From Avichristensenella sp031549905 (GTDB lineage Bacteria > Bacillota > Clostridia > Christensenellales > Aristaeellaceae), in the NCBI GenBank assembly GCA_031549905.1, contig JAVBPC010000011.1, positions 1 to 64,000 on the forward strand: DNA of 64,000 nucleotides, given 5' to 3'. The notes beneath the pieces are model-generated. The model ran no database searches and had not been told where the DNA came from. It saw nothing but the letters and a program-made list of their open reading frames with translations. The stretch's first letter is position 1. Each line of letters begins with the position of its first letter. A program made the translations under genes and the position numbers. Positions 18,560 to 27,122 of the stretch are shown here, in pieces.

Positions 18560-20290
18560 TTATATTCTTGCCAGAAGCGCTTTTACATCCCATTCCACCT
18601 GAGCCCAGCCTGACAGGTGATCGCCCACCTCAACGTCCTGCTCAGGCCGTCCGTGCCAATCGCTGCCACCGGTGATGAGCAGCCCTCTTTCGCGCGCCAT
18701 CCGGTCAAAGCATTGGGCCTGTTCCGCCGTGTGGCTTTCATGGTACGCCTCCACGCCATCCAAGTCGGCCGCATGCCATGCGTCTAGCCGCCGGGAAAAC
18801 GCCTCTTGCGAAAGCCGCATTTTCCCAGGATGCGCCACCACCGCGACCGCCCCCGAAGCGTGCAGCGCGCGAATGGCCTCTTTTACGGAAGGCCGTTTTC
18901 TCCGCACATACGCGCAGCCGCTTTTGCCAATGTAGCGCGCAAACGCTTCCTCTGTGGTTGCGCAATATCCGGCGCGTACCATCGCATAGGCAAGGTTGCC
19001 GCGCCCCATGCTTTCAGCCGCGCCAAGATCCTCCGCCCGCACCGGCATATGCATGGCGCTGAGTCTTTCCAATATGGCAAGCACCTGTTCCCGCCGGGCT
19101 TCCCGCATGGCGCGCATAAAATCCCCAAGCACGCCGCTGTCAAGCGATATGCCGTACCCCAGCAGGTGCACCTCTTCTTCCGGCGGGCCCACGGCAAGCT
19201 CCACGGCAGGCAGTACCCTGACCCCGCAGGCGTCGCCTTCGGCCACGGCTTCGGCTACGCCGGACAGCGTGTCATGGTCTGTGATGGCGATGATATCAAG
19301 CCCCATTTGGGCTGCGTGCCGGACGGCGCATGATGGGGATACCCTGCCATCGGACGCCGTGGTATGCAGGTGCAGGTCCGCGCGCGGCGGCGCAGTCCAT
19401 CCCGTTTGAAGCCGCTCTGCTGCCAGCGCCCGCATTGCGCCATCCAAACGGGCGGGCGGGCCGGGCTGCGCAATGCAGACTTCGGCGGAAAGGTTTCCCC
19501 GCCGGCCGATCTGAACAGCGCTTTCCCCCTTGCATAACCCCACCATCATGCCGGCTGTAGAAGCGTTGCCGCCGCCGGTTACATCAGCCGCCAAGGCATC
19601 CGGCACGCTGGGTACCATCGATACACGGCCATCCGCAATCACCAGCACCCCCCGCGCGCCGTCGCGCAGACACACCAGCGGAAGCCCCCATCCGGCCAAC
19701 ATACGCGCCGCTACGCCCAGCGAGCGGGTACCCAGCATGGCGGTCGCTTCGGTGCGGTTCAAAGACAGCGCATCCACCCGCCTGGCAATGCGCCGCACAG
19801 CCTCCAGCCGCTCCGGCACGGCCGCATCCGCGTTAAGCTCCCACATCAGCCGGAACCGGTGCTTTTCCTTTAGTGCAATCAGCTCTTCCCAGAAAATCGG
19901 GTCATCATCGCGGAATGCGTAGACCCCTTCCGCCTCCGCCAGCCACGGCGCAAGGTCTGCGGGCTGCGCCAGCATCCGCCGGTAATGCGCGCTGCCATGC
20001 CGCGCGGTTTCCGTGCGTTCTCCGTCCGCCGCATATACGATATCGTTGACCGGCGTGTGCGCATCCCGTATCATCAGCCCCTTTGCGGCAAGGTTATTTT
20101 TCTCAAACCAATCCCCGAAATGCGCCTGCCAGTCCTCGCCGACGCCCGTCAGCAGCAGCGCGTCATCCGCCCACAGCTTTACGCCGCACAGCGCGTATAG
20201 CCCTGCGCCGCCGGGGCATGCATACGGTGTTCTCTCGCCTGGCCTGTGAATCACATCCACCACCGCGGTGGATATCACAATGTATCGCAT
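18560..20290 (-). CDS. PfkB-like kinase fused to PHP phosphoesterase
   Basis: A 576-residue two-domain protein. Residues 1-~290 resemble PfkB/ribokinase sugar kinases (PGGAG near 26-30, NRTEATAMLG near 178, DVTGGGN at 236-242). The usual GAGD anion hole with the catalytic Asp reads GGGN here, so classical kinase activity is uncertain; some PfkB relatives such as Mak32 also have this variant. Residues ~303-576 form a PHP metallophosphoesterase with all metal motifs: DLHLHTTASDG (305-315), TDHD (337-340), VVAHPGK (484-490) and GGSDWHG (541-547). The fusion implies binding or phosphorylation coupled to phosphate ester hydrolysis of the same metabolite. It overlaps the upstream gene by 16 bases. 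Confidence 0.85.
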   Translation of the reverse strand: MRYIVISTAVVDVIHRPGERTPYACPGGAGLYALCGVKLWADDALLLTGVGEDWQAHFGDWFEKNNLAAKGLMIRDAHTPVNDIVYAADGERTETARHGSAHYRRMLAQPADLAPWLAEAEGVYAFRDDDPIFWEELIALKEKHRFRLMWELNADAAVPERLEAVRRIARRVDALSLNRTEATAMLGTRSLGVAARMLAGWGLPLVCLRDGARGVLVIADGRVSMVPSVPDALAADVTGGGNASTAGMMVGLCKGESAVQIGRRGNLSAEVCIAQPGPPARLDGAMRALAAERLQTGWTAPPRADLHLHTTASDGRVSPSCAVRHAAQMGLDIIAITDHDTLSGVAEAVAEGDACGVRVLPAVELAVGPPEEEVHLLGYGISLDSGVLGDFMRAMREARREQVLAILERLSAMHMPVRAEDLGAAESMGRGNLAYAMVRAGYCATTEEAFARYIGKSGCAYVRRKRPSVKEAIRALHASGAVAVVAHPGKMRLSQEAFSRRLDAWHAADLDGVEAYHESHTAEQAQCFDRMARERGLLITGGSDWHGRPEQDVEVGDHLSGWAQVEWDVKALLARI

Positions 20291-22350
20291 CCCGCCTCCA
20301 ATGCGCGAACAATAAAGTTATTGGCCGTCATGGTTCCGGTATCCACACAGAAACCGGCCCCGCCGCAGCTGTACTCGCCATCTTGCGCCTCCAGCACCGC
20401 TGCGCCGCCAAGCACGGCGCGCAGCCTGTCGCCCTGAACGCTGAGCGTGATATGAACCCCGGCGCTCTCCGCATACGCAAACGGTACGCTGGCAAGCGTG
20501 CGAACCGTTCCATCCTTGCGGCATACCAGTACGGCCGTATTCCACCCGGACAGCATCAGCGCATAGTACCGCCTGTGCCCGTTGCTGCGCGCCACCACGC
20601 CTCCCTGCCGGTGCAGGCTAAAATGCAGCGTAGTCTCAACCTGATAATCCTGCCAGTCCTGTGTGCCGATGGTGGCAAGCCCATCCGCTTCAGCATGCGA
20701 AACACAGTATGTATGCCGGAAATCCGCCGCAAACTGCTTTGCGGAGGCAGTCCAGGCGCGCAGCCAATACGGCGCCGTGTTCCAAATGGAATCCATCAGC
20801 ATCCCGCGCTGCGCAAAGCACCGCGGCGCGCCGCGCCAGTCAACGCTGCAAAGATGGATGCGCAAAGGTTTGCCATCCTGCGTTTTGATGTGATAGCCCA
20901 GCCGCAGAATGGGCATACCGCCAAGGTCCGGAATCGTCCAGGCAATCACCTGGCGCGCCCCATCTACCTGTATGGGTTCCCCATCATAGCGGCAAATCCT
21001 GTTTTCCCGGTCATAATGCAGAACATAGGGCGTTACGCTGATGCTTTCATTCGGGGAAGCCGCGAACGCCGCCGTTACGGTCTGCGTCTCATACAGCGAC
21101 GGCGACGCGAGCGTCGTATACCTGTCATCCAGCGCCGGGAATGTCTCCACGGAAACGCAGCATTCCCCCGACGCGTCCTGAATGCGCAAAGCCCTTTCCC
21201 CGTCCTGAACCATCACGTTTTCAACGGTTGCCGTTGCGCCGCCTTCATGGGGGCAGGCCATGAACCCTTGCACGGCCCCAGGCAGTTCGAATGCGTACCG
21301 CGCCACATCGGCGGGCGGGGCCCCACGGTATATCTTTGCGGAAACCTGACAAATGCGCCGCGTCTGGCGCACCGCATCGTTGACTACGGAACCGCCGTCA
21401 GCCGTCACCACATACATCCGGTCGGCCACCGGCGCGCGCAATTTCTCATTGATTGCCGAAAGGCCCAGCCGCACGCCGTTTAAGCAGCCGACGTTTCCCG
21501 CGTTGCAGTCGGTATCCCACCCGGCGGAAGCAGCCAGCGAAACCGACCGGTGAAAATCATCCCCGCCCAGCAGCAGCATTGCCAGCACCGCGGCATGGTT
21601 CAGGGCAATGTGGCATGCGCCCGGATAGCGGTCGTTTTCATACCGCTCACTCAACGCGTCCCGCACGCGCCTAAAATCCTGTTCCTGAGCGCAAAGCGCG
21701 CGCACATCCGCAACCAGGGCATGCAGCTCAGGGTTTTTCACATAAGAAAGCGCGCTGTCCATCAGCACGTTCAGGTCCTTTTCCGAAAACGCCATCGCTA
21801 CCATTGCCGCAAGGTAGCACGCCGCATCCACCGCCAGCCCATCATGGCTTACGCTTGCCGATTTGCGCACCAAGTCCACCGCGCGGGCAGGGTCATTCGG
21901 GCACGCCATCGCAAGGGCTTCAATGAATATCTGCGCGCCGATCTGATTGGCCAGCGTCGTGCCGTTCAGCGCCGCAGACCCGCTTTGCGGGGCCGGGATG
22001 CCGCGCTTCAGGTTGATGTACGCCGTATGTTCCGTCGAACGGCCAAAGCCGCCCCACCAAAGGATGCTCTTATCCTCAACCACATAGTTCAGCCATGTGT
22101 TGCCAAAATCCCCGGCGGATACCGAAGCCGGATCATCCGCATTTTCAAGCGCGCGAAAGAACCCGAATGTCCCGGAGATGTCGTCATCCGCAACGATCAG
22201 CGGTACGCCGCACTGCGTATGTACATAGTCCGTGATCATATCGAATGATTCGCGGATCTTCCCATAAGGCCATCCCTCGACAGGGCGACCCAGGTATACC
22301 CCAATCAGCTTCCCCAGCACGCCCGCATACACACTTTCGCGATACATCAT
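20275..22350 (-). CDS. ADP-ribosylglycohydrolase-family protein with C-terminal beta domain
   Basis: About 691 residues. Roughly the first 330 form an ADP-ribosylglycohydrolase (DraG-like) domain: KLIGVYLGRPVEGW, VADDDISGTF, GDFGNTWLNY and the metal motif GWDTDCNAGNVGCLNG. The remaining half is rich in beta strands and resembles carbohydrate-binding or LamG-like sandwiches (YQVETTLHFSLHRQGGVVAR, RYYALMLSGW). The start at ATG 22350 (or 22347) follows GAGAGGGATGC. Carbohydrate-linked members of this family occur in sugar operons and probably cleave N- or O-glycosidic bonds of ribosylated compounds rather than ADP-ribosyl proteins. That role is inferred from the neighbours. Confidence 0.85.
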   Translation of the reverse strand: MMYRESVYAGVLGKLIGVYLGRPVEGWPYGKIRESFDMITDYVHTQCGVPLIVADDDISGTFGFFRALENADDPASVSAGDFGNTWLNYVVEDKSILWWGGFGRSTEHTAYINLKRGIPAPQSGSAALNGTTLANQIGAQIFIEALAMACPNDPARAVDLVRKSASVSHDGLAVDAACYLAAMVAMAFSEKDLNVLMDSALSYVKNPELHALVADVRALCAQEQDFRRVRDALSERYENDRYPGACHIALNHAAVLAMLLLGGDDFHRSVSLAASAGWDTDCNAGNVGCLNGVRLGLSAINEKLRAPVADRMYVVTADGGSVVNDAVRQTRRICQVSAKIYRGAPPADVARYAFELPGAVQGFMACPHEGGATATVENVMVQDGERALRIQDASGECCVSVETFPALDDRYTTLASPSLYETQTVTAAFAASPNESISVTPYVLHYDRENRICRYDGEPIQVDGARQVIAWTIPDLGGMPILRLGYHIKTQDGKPLRIHLCSVDWRGAPRCFAQRGMLMDSIWNTAPYWLRAWTASAKQFAADFRHTYCVSHAEADGLATIGTQDWQDYQVETTLHFSLHRQGGVVARSNGHRRYYALMLSGWNTAVLVCRKDGTVRTLASVPFAYAESAGVHITLSVQGDRLRAVLGGAAVLEAQDGEYSCGGAGFCVDTGTMTANNFIVRALEAGCDTL

Positions 22351-22376
22351 AAAAGCATCCCTCTCATTTCCGCTGG

Positions 22377-23507
22377 CTACGGCAGTATGACGGTTTCGCT
22401 GTTTGCCACCGCGGCCCCGCCTTTGCTGAATGACCATCGCCCTTCGCATCCACGCCCGGGCGCCTCGCCACGCAGCAGCATCATTTCGCCCTGCCACAGG
22501 CATAGCGGCACAAACTGCGCAAGCGGCTGGAAAAACCAGCTTTCGGTTGCCGGAGAGCGAAGCACGGGAAACGCCGTGTCGTATGCCTTGGGCATATCGC
22601 ACAGCAGCACGGAGGGGCGGCCCAATATCTTCAGGTAGTTCAGCACTTCCTGTGCGCGGCTATGCGCGGCGGACGCGGCGGAGGCGACCAAAACGGTGCC
22701 GATATGCTCCGCGCGGCGCAGGAAGAAATTCAGGTGCAGGAATTCTTCCGTGTTGATATGCATTGCATACTGCCCGGTAGCTTCCATGACCTTGGCATGC
22801 CCAAACCATGCCGCAGCATAATCAGGCCCCGAGCCGATAAAGTCAAACGCCTCCAGCCCTTTCCATGCCGCCGCCAGTTCAGCCGCCCCCGCGTCCATTT
22901 CGGGAAGCAGCGCCTCCAGCCGGTCCGCCGTTTCCAGCAGCTCACGCCGGTATGCGGTTGCCTGATCCATCGTGTAGCGCCCGCGCACCTCACCGATGCG
23001 GACGGCAAGCAGCATCAGCACAAGCAGTGATACCAGGTATGAACGCGTGCCCGGCGCGCTTTCAAAGGAAGGAATCGCAAGCGGCAGCACACGGGATGAC
23101 GCTCCGGCAAGCGGGGATGCGCCGTTCCCGGTAATCCCCAGCGCAAACGCCCCCCGCGCTTTGGCACGCGCAACGGCCTCCGCCACCCGCGCCCCGGCGC
23201 CTGAGTTGCTGACAGCGATCACCAAGGGATTCCCTGGCGCAAAGCCCAGCTGGCTGCTGTCATAATGCCGGGATAGCTCTATCGCGCTGACCACTGTTGT
23301 GGGTACCCCAGCGAGGACCTCAAACGCGTATTTGGTGGCAAGCCCCGCCGCGTAGGAGTCGCCGCAGCCGGTCAGCACAATCCGCTGCACGGAAAAAATC
23401 TCCGGCGTGGAAAGTACCGACCGGGTCTTTTGCTCCAAATCTTCATATTGCGCGCGAAGAAGCGAGGGCAGGCTGAGCGCTTGTCTTCGAAGAACATTGT
23501 CTGTCAT
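22377..23507 (-). CDS. SIS-domain sugar isomerase-like protein
   Basis: A 376-residue protein with two SIS (sugar isomerase) domains as in GlmS C-termini, FrlB or AgaS. Domain one shows GCGDSYAAGLATKYAFE and the phosphosugar loop AVSNSGAGARVAEAV; domain two shows FIGSGPDYAAAWFGHAKVME and NTEEFLHL. It probably handles a phosphosugar or aminosugar phosphate. GGAGAATCCGCA precedes the ATG. First gene of the minus-strand transcript leaving the divergent promoter at 23574-23625. Confidence 0.88.
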   Translation of the reverse strand: MTDNVLRRQALSLPSLLRAQYEDLEQKTRSVLSTPEIFSVQRIVLTGCGDSYAAGLATKYAFEVLAGVPTTVVSAIELSRHYDSSQLGFAPGNPLVIAVSNSGAGARVAEAVARAKARGAFALGITGNGASPLAGASSRVLPLAIPSFESAPGTRSYLVSLLVLMLLAVRIGEVRGRYTMDQATAYRRELLETADRLEALLPEMDAGAAELAAAWKGLEAFDFIGSGPDYAAAWFGHAKVMEATGQYAMHINTEEFLHLNFFLRRAEHIGTVLVASAASAAHSRAQEVLNYLKILGRPSVLLCDMPKAYDTAFPVLRSPATESWFFQPLAQFVPLCLWQGEMMLLRGEAPGRGCEGRWSFSKGGAAVANSETVILP

Positions 23508-23573
23508 TGCGGATTCTCCGTTCCTTGTCTATCGTTGTGCGGCATCACCTTGTGTTGCCTTCCGAAAAGAATG

Positions 23574-23625
23574 TTGACATTCGATCTCTAACTTGTATAA
23601 TAGTATGTACAAGCATATAAGTCAA
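23574..23625. promoter_or_regulatory. Superimposed divergent promoters with shared operator
   Basis: Plus strand: TTGACA (23574-23579), 16 bases, TATAAT (23596-23601). Minus strand: TTGACT (23625-23620), 17 bases, TATTAT (23602-23597). The two -10 elements cover the same bases. The inverted repeat CTTGTA-N10-TACAAG (23592-23613) spans them. The plus promoter serves the nucleoside hydrolase, deoxyribosyltransferase-like and GntR genes; the minus promoter serves the SIS-led operon. Confidence 0.75.
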
Positions 23626-23637
23626 GGGGTGGAATCA

Positions 23638-24591
23638 ATGGCTCGGCGCAAAATCATTTTGGATTGTGATCCCGGAATGGATGATTCTATGGCCATCGTC
23701 ATGGCGGTGAAATCGCCGGCGCTTGATGTGCTGGCCATCACCGCCGTTTCGGGAAACTACCCGGTAGAAACCACATGCCTGAACGCGCGCAAAATGCTAA
23801 AGCTGCTGGACCGGACGGATATACCGGTTGCGCGGGGCATGGCGCAGCCGCTGGTACGCAGCGCGCCCAGCGATCCGTTCACCCACGGTGCGGACGGCCA
23901 GGCGGAAGCGAACCTGCCAATGCCATCGCAGGATGCGCACCCCTTGCACGCATCCGATCTGATCATCGACACGGTTCGGAAGTATCCGGGAGAAGTTTCG
24001 CTGATCATGACCGGCCCGATGAGCAACCTTGCCCTTGCGCTGCGCAAGGCGCCCGATATCGCCCCATTGATTTCGCAGATCATTGCCATTTCCGGCGCCT
24101 TTGGCCTGAATGACGCCGCATTCACCAACGCCACCGGCGACACGCCGCAAAGCGAGTGGAACGTTTATGTCGATCCGGAGGCCGCGGATATCGTTTACCG
24201 TTCCGGCATCCCTCTGGTCGCGCTTGGGCTCGATGTGGCAACACATTTTGATGTGGATTTCTCGGCTCAGGATATTGCCCTGTTTTCAGCCAGCCAGCGC
24301 CCGGAAGCGGCCTTTTTGGCAAACGCGATTCGCTTTGTGCATGCCCGTGGGTTTGACGCGTACTGCACCGTGATCGACTGCATGGCCGTCGGGTATGCGA
24401 TTGATTCTTCGCTGGTGGAAACGATGCCCGCGCACGTTGGCATCGAAACCAAGGATGGCCTGACGCTTGGCATGACGGTGATTGACCGCCGCCACCACCA
24501 CGTTTGGACGCACCTGCCCGCCATTTCGGTTGGCAAGCGCTGCGATCACGGCCGTTTCCTGGCGTTGCTCAAATCGCTTGTGCTAGCGTAG
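23638..24591 (+). CDS. Nucleoside hydrolase
   Basis: A 317-residue inosine-uridine preferring nucleoside hydrolase-like enzyme that splits the N-glycosidic bond to base plus ribose. The calcium-binding N-terminal motif DCDPGMDDSMAIVMA is intact, with LIMTGPMSNLALAL, the WNVYVDPEAADIVYRSG segment and an Asp-His region (VIDRRHHHVW) at the C-terminal side. AAGGGGTGGAATCA precedes ATG 23638, downstream of the promoter; an earlier in-frame ATG lies inside the operator. First gene of a plus-strand operon. Confidence 0.92.
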   Translation: MARRKIILDCDPGMDDSMAIVMAVKSPALDVLAITAVSGNYPVETTCLNARKMLKLLDRTDIPVARGMAQPLVRSAPSDPFTHGADGQAEANLPMPSQDAHPLHASDLIIDTVRKYPGEVSLIMTGPMSNLALALRKAPDIAPLISQIIAISGAFGLNDAAFTNATGDTPQSEWNVYVDPEAADIVYRSGIPLVALGLDVATHFDVDFSAQDIALFSASQRPEAAFLANAIRFVHARGFDAYCTVIDCMAVGYAIDSSLVETMPAHVGIETKDGLTLGMTVIDRRHHHVWTHLPAISVGKRCDHGRFLALLKSLVLA

Positions 24592-24629
24592 CGCGACACC
24601 GCAACAGCATATAAAAGGAGAGTACCCCC

Positions 24630-25739
24630 ATGTACAATACGGCGCTGTTTGAAAAAGAAAGCCTTTACATCGCGGGCCCCGAGTGCTTTTACCCCAACGG
24701 ATACGCGCTCTGGAACGCCATGCGCAAAAAGGCCGAATACTACGGCTTCCGCGTTACGATGCCCAATGACAACAAGCTTGACCTGGATCACGAGGATCTG
24801 CGGCTAAACGCCGATACCATTTTCGCAGGCTGCAAGCGCGCGATGGCCGAAACGACGGTCCTCATCGCGGATCTCTCCCTTTTTAGAAGCACGGAAGCGG
24901 ATGGCGGCACGCTTTTTGAGATGGGCATGGCCTACGCGAAAGGGTGCCCCGTATACGGGTTCACACGCGATAAGCGTTCCATGGCCTGCCGCAATCCATA
25001 CGCGCGCCTGCAACATGGGCGCATTTACGCGCAGGATGGGCAGCTGATGCCGTACGCGGATCTGCCCTTTTCCCCGGCGGTGTGCGCCGTTGCCAAAATC
25101 ATCGAGGGGGATTTTGACGCCTGCCTTCAAGCGGTTATGACAGACCTTATTGAGGCGGAAAAAGCGCGTGCCCGCGGCGCGCTCCCCACACCCGCATCCA
25201 CCGATGTGCCGCACCCGGGCAAGCGGCCGGTGCTGTATCTGTCCGGCCCGGAACGCTATGCCGAGGATGCGTATGCGCAGTATCGGCAGAATGCGGTTCT
25301 TTGCGAAGCGTTTGGCTTTGAAACGCTGACGCCGGCAGAAGCGCTTGCGGGCGATGGCGCTGACCCGTATTTCCGCGCTGTGCGCACCTTTGCGCAGTGG
25401 GAAACGCAAATCCGCGCCTGTGATGCGGTCATCGCTGATCTCAATGATTTTCACGGCCTGGAACCTTTGAACGATACGGCAATCGAATGCGGCATGGCGT
25501 ATCAGCTTGGAAAGCGCCTGATCGGGTACATGGGCGACACCCGGCGCATGCGTGACAGGATTCCCAATATCGATCACGGGGGGTACGCGCTGGATCAGTG
25601 CGGATGCATTGTGGAGAACTTCAACTATCCGATCAACCTGATGTTTGCATCTTCCATGCCCATCGTGCAGGGTGGGCTTACCGAGGCGCTTGAGGCGTTA
25701 TCCTTTGACAACGGCGGGCAAGTCGGCTACAATGAATAA
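24630..25739 (+). CDS. Tandem nucleoside 2-deoxyribosyltransferase-like protein
   Basis: A 369-residue protein made of two copies of the nucleoside 2-deoxyribosyltransferase fold, whereas typical members have one (~160 residues). Copy one has LYIAGPECFYPNG, LIADLSLF and GGTLFEMGMAYAKG; copy two (from about 203) has LYLSGPERYAEDA, VIADLNDFHG and DTAIECGMAYQLG. Both retain the Glu of the GTxxEMGxA nucleophile motif. Such enzymes swap or hydrolyse bases on (deoxy)ribosides. AAAAGGAGAGTACCCCC precedes the ATG. Neighbours are nucleoside hydrolase and GntR regulator, supporting nucleoside-like substrates. Confidence 0.85.
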   Translation: MYNTALFEKESLYIAGPECFYPNGYALWNAMRKKAEYYGFRVTMPNDNKLDLDHEDLRLNADTIFAGCKRAMAETTVLIADLSLFRSTEADGGTLFEMGMAYAKGCPVYGFTRDKRSMACRNPYARLQHGRIYAQDGQLMPYADLPFSPAVCAVAKIIEGDFDACLQAVMTDLIEAEKARARGALPTPASTDVPHPGKRPVLYLSGPERYAEDAYAQYRQNAVLCEAFGFETLTPAEALAGDGADPYFRAVRTFAQWETQIRACDAVIADLNDFHGLEPLNDTAIECGMAYQLGKRLIGYMGDTRRMRDRIPNIDHGGYALDQCGCIVENFNYPINLMFASSMPIVQGGLTEALEALSFDNGGQVGYNE

Positions 25740-25773
25740 ATCCCAGATTCTATCGTATCGAAGGGGCTGCAGC

Positions 25774-26529
25774 ATGGATCATCCAACCACCCCGTTTGTG
25801 GATAAAAAATCGCCAATCCCCGCATACCACCAGATCGCCCAGGATATGATCGACCGGATTATGCAGGGGGAATGGGATATTGGGGAAAAGATGCCCCCTG
25901 AGGCCGCCCTCGCAGCGGAATACAACGTAAGCCGCGTCACGCTCCGTCAATCCATGGCGCACCTGGAGGCGCGGGGAATTATCCAGCGGTACCAGGGAAA
26001 AGGGGCGTACGTTTCCTCTTCCCCCAAGCCCTTTGTGGAGGATCTCAACTTTCCATCACTGGATGCGCACAAAACGACCCGAAATGACACACGCCTGATT
26101 GCCCTGACGCAGCTTGAAGGGCCTGCACGATATGCAAGCCGCTGCCTTGGCGTTTCTCAAGAGGTGCCTCTTGTTTTTCTTCAGCGCCTTTTTCTGCGCA
26201 AAGGCACCATTTTAGGTTTGAACAATGTTTGGTTTCCCGCCGCGCTTGTGCCGGATTTGGTTGAAAAAGGGTTGCTGGAAGACAGCATCTCCAAAACGCT
26301 GCGCGTTCGTTATCAGCATGCCATTCAGCGGATTGAAAACACGGTGGAGGCGGCGCACCTCTCTGTTCGGGATGCCCAGCTTCTGAACGCCTCGCCGGAT
26401 GTGCCTGTACTAAAGATACTGTCCGTCCATTACCTGGCAAGCGGACAGGCCGTGGAATTTTCCAGCACGACATGGCTCGGTGATCTTTCCCGCTTTCAGT
26501 TTATTGTTGAAGCGGATAGGGACAAGTAG
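25774..26529 (+). CDS. GntR-family regulator with UTRA domain
   Basis: A 251-residue HutC-subfamily repressor. The N-terminal winged helix covers about residues 12-80 (MPPEAALAAEYNVSRVTLRQ, LEARGIIQRYQGKGAYV) and the C-terminal UTRA ligand-binding domain follows (PLVFLQRLFLRKGTILGLNN, VPVLKILSVHYLASGQAVEF). ATG 25774 has AAGGGG upstream; an ATG at 25732 overlapping the previous stop is possible. The likely targets are the inverted repeats at 23592-23613 and 17632-17649, with a sugar or nucleoside-derived inducer. Confidence 0.88.
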   Translation: MDHPTTPFVDKKSPIPAYHQIAQDMIDRIMQGEWDIGEKMPPEAALAAEYNVSRVTLRQSMAHLEARGIIQRYQGKGAYVSSSPKPFVEDLNFPSLDAHKTTRNDTRLIALTQLEGPARYASRCLGVSQEVPLVFLQRLFLRKGTILGLNNVWFPAALVPDLVEKGLLEDSISKTLRVRYQHAIQRIENTVEAAHLSVRDAQLLNASPDVPVLKILSVHYLASGQAVEFSSTTWLGDLSRFQFIVEADRDK

Positions 26530-26586
26530 GCGCCAGTGAGAGACATCTATGTTTCTTGCGGGGATTGCACCTTAAAAAAACACCTG

Positions 26587-27102
26587 TTACCTGTGTAAAT
26601 CCGCTGCATCCCGTGCTGCCGCGCACTCTCCCCGCACGCTGCAAAGCATTTCCAGCCCATGCCAAAGCGCAGGCAGCACCGCCTCCAGATTTTCTTTCGC
26701 CGCCTTGGGGCTGCCCGGAAGGTTGATGATCAGCGTGCCCCCGCGAATGCCCGCCGCCATGCGGGAGAGCATCGCCCGGTTCGTCACCTTGAGGCTTGCA
26801 TAGCGCATCGCCTCCGGGATGCCCGGCACAAGCCTGTCGCACACCGCCACCGTCGCCTCCGGCGTCACATCCCTGGGCGCGAAGCCTGTGCCGCCTGTGG
26901 TGATGACCAGCGGGATATTTTGTTCGTCGGAAAGCGCGATCAGCACTTTTCCGATTTCGGCGCGTTCATCCGGCACAATGCCCGTATAGACCACCTGATA
27001 CCCTGCATCCCGAAGCATCCCAGCTACCAGCGGCCCTGCGGTATCCTCCCGTTCACCTGAAAAACCCTTGTCACTTACCGTAAGCACAGCGGCCTGAAAC
27101 AT
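26587..27102 (-). CDS. Molybdenum cofactor protein, MogA/MoaB family
   Basis: A 171-residue MogA/MoaB-type enzyme that adenylates molybdopterin before metal insertion. Motifs TTGGTGFAPRDVTPEAT and INLPGSPKAAKE form the molybdopterin-binding loops. GGGAGGGAAAAAGCT precedes ATG 27102. It is the last gene of the molybdenum operon, 20 bases after modC. MogA and MoaB cannot be separated by sequence reading alone. Confidence 0.88.
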   Translation of the reverse strand: MFQAAVLTVSDKGFSGEREDTAGPLVAGMLRDAGYQVVYTGIVPDERAEIGKVLIALSDEQNIPLVITTGGTGFAPRDVTPEATVAVCDRLVPGIPEAMRYASLKVTNRAMLSRMAAGIRGGTLIINLPGSPKAAKENLEAVLPALWHGLEMLCSVRGECAAARDAADLHR

Positions 27103-27122
27103 AGCTTTTTCCCTCCCTGCAA

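Noticed and set aside
20083..21483. 466-codon plus-strand frame opposite the ADP-ribosylglycohydrolase gene
   Set aside because: Antisense shadow; the minus strand encodes a recognisable protein with good start site.
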